Shown one piece after another: positions 60,301 through 64,000 of a stretch of DNA of 64,000 nucleotides (position 1 is the first letter of the stretch; every line of letters starts with the position of its first letter). The stretch is from Cytophagaceae bacterium. Its GTDB lineage: Bacteria; Bacteroidota; Bacteroidia; Cytophagales; JAIYAX01. Position numbers and translations under genes: made by a program. The DNA lies in contig JAIYAX010000025.1 of the NCBI GenBank assembly GCA_027488815.1, positions 124,001 to 188,000 of the forward strand. The letters run 5' to 3'. A model generated the notes under the pieces. The model saw nothing but the letters and a program-made list of their open reading frames with translations, was not told the origin of the DNA and did not search any database.

Positions 60301-63300
60301 GAAGTACAATGGGTTCGAAATATTGGGGTTACTAAAGGTGCCCGTGCCGCTGCTGATCCACTTTACGCCGCTTGCATTAGTGAAAGTAGAGCTCAACAAA
60401 ATGGACGTCGTATTTTTACAAATGTCTGTGAAATTCACTGTTGAGACAGTTGGAAGGCGTCTGATCCGTACAACGGTACTATCAAGTGCAGGCCTACAGG
60501 TTCCATTACCCAGAGTAACCATTCTGAAAATCAACGAGTCTCTTGCTTTATCCGCAGTTGAGAATTGATAAACAAGGTTACTAATAAAAGGGCTAGTACT
60601 GAATATCCCAGTTCCTGTGCTTGACCATTGAATTCCTTGAGCAACAGTGAAAGTAGCAGAAAGGCTTACAGTATTTGAGTTAGCACAAACTGTTTGTAAA
60701 GGAATGATCGATTTGGTAACAGTAGGAGTTAAGTTGAGTCTTACCGTATCTGAAAGAGGTCTGCAAATACCAACGCCTGTTGTGGTTGCAATCAGATCAA
60801 CAAACCCAGCTGCAATGTTAGCTGCTGTTGGTCTATACCAGATAGAAAAAGCATTCGGGCCGTTATTAGGCAAGGCTACTCCGGCAGCTGTCCTCCAGCT
60901 TGCACCAGTTGCACGGGTTGTTGTAGCTGAAAAGAGAACACTGTCAACATCTCTACAAACAGTGACATCAAAGCCTGCTGAAAGTGTGGGAGCCGGGTTG
61001 ATGTAGAGGTTCAACTGATCAGAAGCTGCCGTACAACCAAAATTACTTCCCACAGTTAAGCTTAAAATAACTATTGAGTCTGCTATGTCATCTGCTGATG
61101 GCAGGTAGGTGATATTGGCGACTGTACTTCCAGGAGCAAAAGACCCTGTGCCTGTACTTGTCCAGGTAAATCCACTGGCATTGGTGGTACTTGGTGAAAT
61201 TGAAATACCCGAAGTGTCAGAACAAATGGTTCTATCAGGTCCCAAATTTACCGTTGGTCCTGGTACAAATCGTAAGAGAATACTATCTACTACCGAAGGA
61301 CATGCTCCCGAACTTGGTGATGTAAGCCTTAATCGAATCTGACCAGCTGTAAGTTCGGCAGGAGTTGGTTGATAGGTTGCATTCAATACTGTGGCTGATG
61401 GGCTAAAAGTACCTGCTCCACCACTCCAGGTTCCTGAGGTTCCGGCTCCATTGAGTTGAGCAGGCAAACTGCTCGTGCAAATTGTATCTATTGCTGGTCC
61501 GGCATTGATGGCAAGAGCTGAGCTAAATGAAATGACAACAGTATCAGTGGAGGCTAGACAGGATCCCAGTCCCTGAGTTTGATAACTTAATCTAACAAAT
61601 CCGGCGCTGGTATCAGCTGTTACCGGCTTGTAAAAGACACTTCTGGCGGTATCATTTGGAATGAAAAATCCACCGCCAAGAGTGCTCCATAATCCTCCTG
61701 AGGTATTGCTTACAACAGCATTGATATTGATGCTGTCCAGACTTTTACAAACCTGAAAGTCAAAGCCAGTATTTACGGTAGGTGCCCTTGTCAAACTCAC
61801 CGTAGTGGTTTGTGAGATGTTTGGACAAGTACCATCAGTGATGGCTGTAATAGTAAACAAAAGGCTGCTTTGGGTTCTGTCTGACGTTGAAGGCTGGTAA
61901 AACATGACTGCACTTGCAGTATCGCTGATTACCCCTGTACCATTGGTCGTCCAGCGGATCCTTTGGGCATTCGTGAAGCTACCATTCAGGTCGACCGACT
62001 CCCCGTTAGAGCACATTTCTTTGGCAGGGCCAGCACTCACGGTCGCTAAGTTTGCAATCCGCACCAGCAAACTATCCGACACGGCGCTACAAGCCCCATT
62101 GAGTGTGGTGGTGGCTCGTATCCTCACCAAAGTGTCATTCGCTGCAGGAACGAAAAATACAGTATCTGCTAGTGTATTTGGGAACATGCTTCCAGTTCCT
62201 GTAAAAGACCATTGCACCCCACCAGCCTGAGCATACTGAGCCCGAATTCTAACTCCACCGGAGTTGCGGCAAATTGAGGTGTCATTACCAATTTCCAAAG
62301 TGGGTAAAGGCTGGATAATGATCTGCATGGTGTCCCTTCTGGTTTTGCAAATTCCAGAACCATCAGAGCTTAGAATCAATCGAACCTGACCCGCTGCTCT
62401 GTCTGTAGGTGATGGGAAGTATTGACCATTTAATGTTGTGTTGAAGGGATCAAAGCCACCTGAACCAAGTGTTGACCAAACACCACCGTTTGCATTGGTT
62501 ACAGACCCATTAAGGTTTACAGCTGCAGTGGAGCGACAGATGGTTTGATCAGATCCTGCATTTACGATAGGTGCCCTTCTGATACTGACATCAATAAACT
62601 GACTTACGGTGTCGCAAAGGCCGTTACCGGTTGTGAAGAATGTGATTCGCACAATTCCGCTGGCGATATCAAGTGCAGAAGGTATATAAGTGGTGAAAAA
62701 GCCGGTATCAGCAGGTGAGAAAACACCTGTTCCTGAACTTCTCCAAATCCCGCTTGAGGCAACGCTAACTAATGCTGTTAACGGTACTGCATTGGTATCG
62801 CTACATACTTCTTTGTTACCTCCTAAATTAACGGTTGGTATTGGCGTAATGGTAATCAGCAAAGTGTCGGATGGTGGAGGTGTACAAGGTCCATTTGCTG
62901 TGCTGGTTAGGATGAGGCGTGCAAAACCACTTTGTCTTTCGGTAAGGGTTGGTACATACGTGGCATTGAGGTCAAAAGCATTCGGGAAGAAATTGCCGCC
63001 TCCTGTGCTGTTCCACACCCCTCCGCCCGCATTAGCAACGGTACCGGAAAGTGGTATACCCAACGTTGAGGCACATATCGTGATGTTTGTTCCTGCATTT
63101 ACAATGGGTGCTCTCAAAATCCGGACTTTCATGGTGTCTATTGCCGGTGCACAATTGGGAGAATTTCGTGTAGCAGCCCAAACAAATAGGCTATCTCTGG
63201 CACGGTCGGCAGTTGATAGCACATACACAGCATTGGGGTCAAGACTGTCAGGGCTGAAGGTTCCTGTGCCATTTGTTCTCCACAAAACCCCTCCTGCCTG

Positions 63301-64000
63301 GGTGAAAACTGCATTCAGAGCAAGAGTTGTGTTTGTTTCGCAAATTTCAACATCCAGACCAACGGAAATGGTAGGCTCCTCAGCAAAACGGATGCTGATG
63401 GCATTGGAGTCTGCTGGGCAAATACCTACACCTGTAGTGGTCAACCTCAAAGAAACAAATTGTGCCTGCCGATCGGCAAGGCTTGGGAGATATGCTGCAT
63501 TGAGGGTGTTGATATTGGGGACAAATTGCCCTGAACCACTACTAGTCCATCTACCTCCGGTAGCGTTTTGAACAGATCCTGCAAGTTGAATGGTGTCAAC
63601 ATCAGTACATACGGTGTCTCCTATACCCGGATTGGCAGATGGCAAAGGTTGTAAGGTGATAACCACTGAATCAGTCCTTGCCGCACAAACACCATTCCCA
63701 ATGGTTGATAAATAAAGTTTTACGGAACCGGTGTCAATATCAGCCGCTGAAGGGATATACATTCCGGTAAGGGCATTGTTGTTAGGAGAAAAAATGCCAG
63801 ACCCTGCACTACTCCATTGACCTCCAAGTGCAACAGTTACTGCGCCATTTAACAATACCTGAGGGTTTGCCGAACAAAGGATTTGATTGGTTCCCGCATC
63901 TACCGTCGGAGCATCAGCCAAGTCAAAAACTACAGTGTCTCTTGACGGCTGGCAAGTTCCATTTCCGGTTGTGGTTAGCACCAAAACAACCCTTTGTGCA
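57397..64000 (-). CDS. Giant repeat adhesin with type B T9SS sorting domain (N-terminus beyond the window)
   Basis: About 2200 residues are visible and the frame stays open to the right edge, so the signal peptide and first repeats lie outside. The visible part holds 19 complete and one partial tandem repeat of about 88 residues (consensus PTVNAGxDxTICxxxxxVxL, then GGVWSSTGTGTFSPN and a final GNGxCxxxxDSVVIxI). PKD-like domains follow, and then a gliding-associated C-terminal domain (FLPTGFTPNGDGKDDTFRVF to KQGSVTLIR). It is of SprB type: a surface adhesin exported by type IX secretion, with PorP/SprF-like help from the adjacent gene. The ligand is unknown. Confidence 0.93.
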   Translation of the reverse strand, partial: AQRVVLVLTTTGNGTCQPSRDTVVFDLADAPTVDAGTNQILCSANPQVLLNGAVTVALGGQWSSAGSGIFSPNNNALTGMYIPSAADIDTGSVKLYLSTIGNGVCAARTDSVVITLQPLPSANPGIGDTVCTDVDTIQLAGSVQNATGGRWTSSGSGQFVPNINTLNAAYLPSLADRQAQFVSLRLTTTGVGICPADSNAISIRFAEEPTISVGLDVEICETNTTLALNAVFTQAGGVLWRTNGTGTFSPDSLDPNAVYVLSTADRARDSLFVWAATRNSPNCAPAIDTMKVRILRAPIVNAGTNITICASTLGIPLSGTVANAGGGVWNSTGGGNFFPNAFDLNATYVPTLTERQSGFARLILTSTANGPCTPPPSDTLLITITPIPTVNLGGNKEVCSDTNAVPLTALVSVASSGIWRSSGTGVFSPADTGFFTTYIPSALDIASGIVRITFFTTGNGLCDTVSQFIDVSIRRAPIVNAGSDQTICRSTAAVNLNGSVTNANGGVWSTLGSGGFDPFNTTLNGQYFPSPTDRAAGQVRLILSSDGSGICKTRRDTMQIIIQPLPTLEIGNDTSICRNSGGVRIRAQYAQAGGVQWSFTGTGSMFPNTLADTVFFVPAANDTLVRIRATTTLNGACSAVSDSLLVRIANLATVSAGPAKEMCSNGESVDLNGSFTNAQRIRWTTNGTGVISDTASAVMFYQPSTSDRTQSSLLFTITAITDGTCPNISQTTTVSLTRAPTVNTGFDFQVCKSLDSININAVVSNTSGGLWSTLGGGFFIPNDTARSVFYKPVTADTSAGFVRLSYQTQGLGSCLASTDTVVISFSSALAINAGPAIDTICTSSLPAQLNGAGTSGTWSGGAGTFSPSATVLNATYQPTPAELTAGQIRLRLTSPSSGACPSVVDSILLRFVPGPTVNLGPDRTICSDTSGISISPSTTNASGFTWTSTGTGSFAPGSTVANITYLPSADDIADSIVILSLTVGSNFGCTAASDQLNLYINPAPTLSAGFDVTVCRDVDSVLFSATTTRATGASWRTAAGVALPNNGPNAFSIWYRPTAANIAAGFVDLIATTTGVGICRPLSDTVRLNLTPTVTKSIIPLQTVCANSNTVSLSATFTVAQGIQWSSTGTGIFSTSPFISNLVYQFSTADKARDSLIFRMVTLGNGTCRPALDSTVVRIRRLPTVSTVNFTDICKNTTSILLSSTFTNASGVKWISSGTGTFSNPNISNPLYFPSQADYDANAVSLMVITTGNGACDSAFAISTILFNSQPVAQVNAGFDVEICKDASLVPLSGLILNAGGGFWSTTGTGTFLPTINSLNGFYQPTAGDKAQDSIFIRLTSFTTNVCASVTDSIKVIFTPTPTVNAGPDDTICADQPNVQLSGLITVATGGIWTSSGTGTFSPNAFDRNAIYQLSAQDIANGFVGLTLTTDGNGTCNSVNDGLVITILGAPLITTDSLRLICSDVDSIAITAQITRAAGLIWTSTGTGIFLPSVTSTNAHYYPSAADKSAGNVVLTATTSGNGLCQAVTTTQLIQFISAPVVNAGPDQTICEDAVSISLAGSVNQAIGTLWSSNGTGTYLPGEDSLISNYQLTLADRARSSITFTLSTLPGQCKAQTDQVTYTLQRLPVVSTGPSDLCLQEGAYQLSGSILNSPGGVWTTTGSGQFSTSNTLLDPLYVPSANDFALRKIKFTLTSVASGSCPTSLGEMEVDIVPPPFADAGLDQIVCRGDDVLLASFRTTNVSYRWKTISGFVIAQGPLVSVRANNDTAFVVEAIDNLGCSSQDTVGIRVIDAPSFTLDPHFCFDTSVVINSFPINIPPVAGVFQWFRNDTILFGANNSTYKLEKPGEHRILYFFSSCSNEAFTDVTLPPVLVGEDKTVCFGDTVSLQVNPILGATYLWTTNNLFIINSDFQFDTIADSDPTVDQVFVVTVTDVLGCTGRDTLVLKSTVKPILNATDTSGCQGLGLPVTVIPTNRDSLSGTGVYTWFRDGLLIENERDSILNATQPGSYTVRFGIGQCFANDTFNLVFNPLPQLILPEKLKYCKDDEDSLAITVPGFSSYLWEGAGADSFDTLSTFYATDSGYYRLTVFNQFNCPTMDSLFVQDLCNPRVFLPTGFTPNGDGKDDTFRVFGNYFRDFSITIFNRWGEAIFHATDITEGWDGNYKGEPMPVGTYPYIVIYSGLDGEFTGPFKKQGSVTLIR
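58862..64000 (-). repeat. At least 19 tandem ~88-residue (about 267-bp) repeats in the adhesin
   Basis: Units follow each other without linkers and carry two Cys: one in the first strand (TIC, VCS, EIC) and one near the end (GxC). The spacing is conserved over all units, which supports intra-repeat disulfides. DNA-level identity between units is lower than in the delta-60 gene, indicating an old array. Confidence 0.88.

Noticed and set aside
62690-63571. Long open frame of 293 codons on the plus strand opposite the giant adhesin
   Set aside because: It is antisense to a repeat array with constant codon phase, has no signal peptide or motif, and similar antisense frames recur along the array; it is a shadow of the repeat.
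57397-64000. CRISPR-like interpretation of the regular repeats on the right side
   Set aside because: The period is about 267 bases, lies in a long open frame, and units differ in sequence; these are protein repeats.

Overview
The window is a dense stretch of about 55 protein genes from a Bacteroidota chromosome, most like a gliding member of the Cytophagales. The grounds are gldA-gldF-gldG, type IX secretion (T9SS) sorting domains of types A and B, PorP/SprF- and PorV-like outer-membrane proteins, the DUF4290, DUF177, DUF2911, DUF3109 and DUF4340 families, and several promoters with the Bacteroidota -7 motif TAnnTTTG. No phage, insertion sequence, plasmid function or CRISPR array is visible. 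One RNA gene is present, tRNA-Ser(GGA).

Layout. 1-5813 (mostly minus): a truncated LytTR-like membrane regulator, an Mpo1-like protein, a DUF4442 thioesterase-like protein, a methyltransferase, a cyclophilin, a DUF2911 protein, MurB, a GIN-domain lipoprotein and a PagL-like lipid A deacylase. 5860-9964: a short-chain dehydrogenase, then a 14-repeat secreted delta-60 beta-propeller protein lying between duplicated hairpin elements and a duplicated gene end, then a STAS/SEC14-like protein. 10239-15823 (plus): gldA, gldF, gldG, a DUF4340 protein and dnaN. 15814-20381 (minus): uvrD, a DUF4290 protein, murA and a Rieske protein with overlapping stop/start codons. 20458-21048: a DUF3109 Cys-rich protein. 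21045-28857 (minus): pepA, pdxA, then the classical DUF177-rpmF-plsX-fabH-efp-accB-accC lipid-synthesis/translation cluster. 28884-31973 (plus): rsmA, mgtE and a 2-hydroxyacid dehydrogenase. 32094-41342 (plus): a surface module of TonB-dependent receptor, 1429-residue secreted protein and PorV-like barrel. 41423-54356: greA, a HIT protein, ruvC (minus), a glycosyltransferase group, an OppC-like permease, a SpoIIE-type phosphatase, a polysaccharide deacetylase, TatD, an asparaginase, tRNA-Ser, an exbB/4TM/exbD/exbD energiser and an Atg22-like transporter. 54357-64000 (minus): a PorP/SprF-like protein and two gliding-type adhesins, the second over 2190 residues and cut by the right edge.

Together the genes cover cell-wall precursor synthesis (MurA, MurB), fatty acid and phospholipid supply (AccB, AccC, FabH, PlsX), DNA maintenance (DnaN, UvrD, RuvC), and an elaborate surface layer built by type IX secretion and energised by ExbB/ExbD. 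The least ordinary parts are the delta-60 locus with covarying hairpins and a duplicated dehydrogenase 3' end, compact terminators that run into the next start codon, a MurA with Asp in place of the catalytic Cys, an EF-P with Asn at the loop tip, and the Cys-paired repeat array of the giant adhesin.
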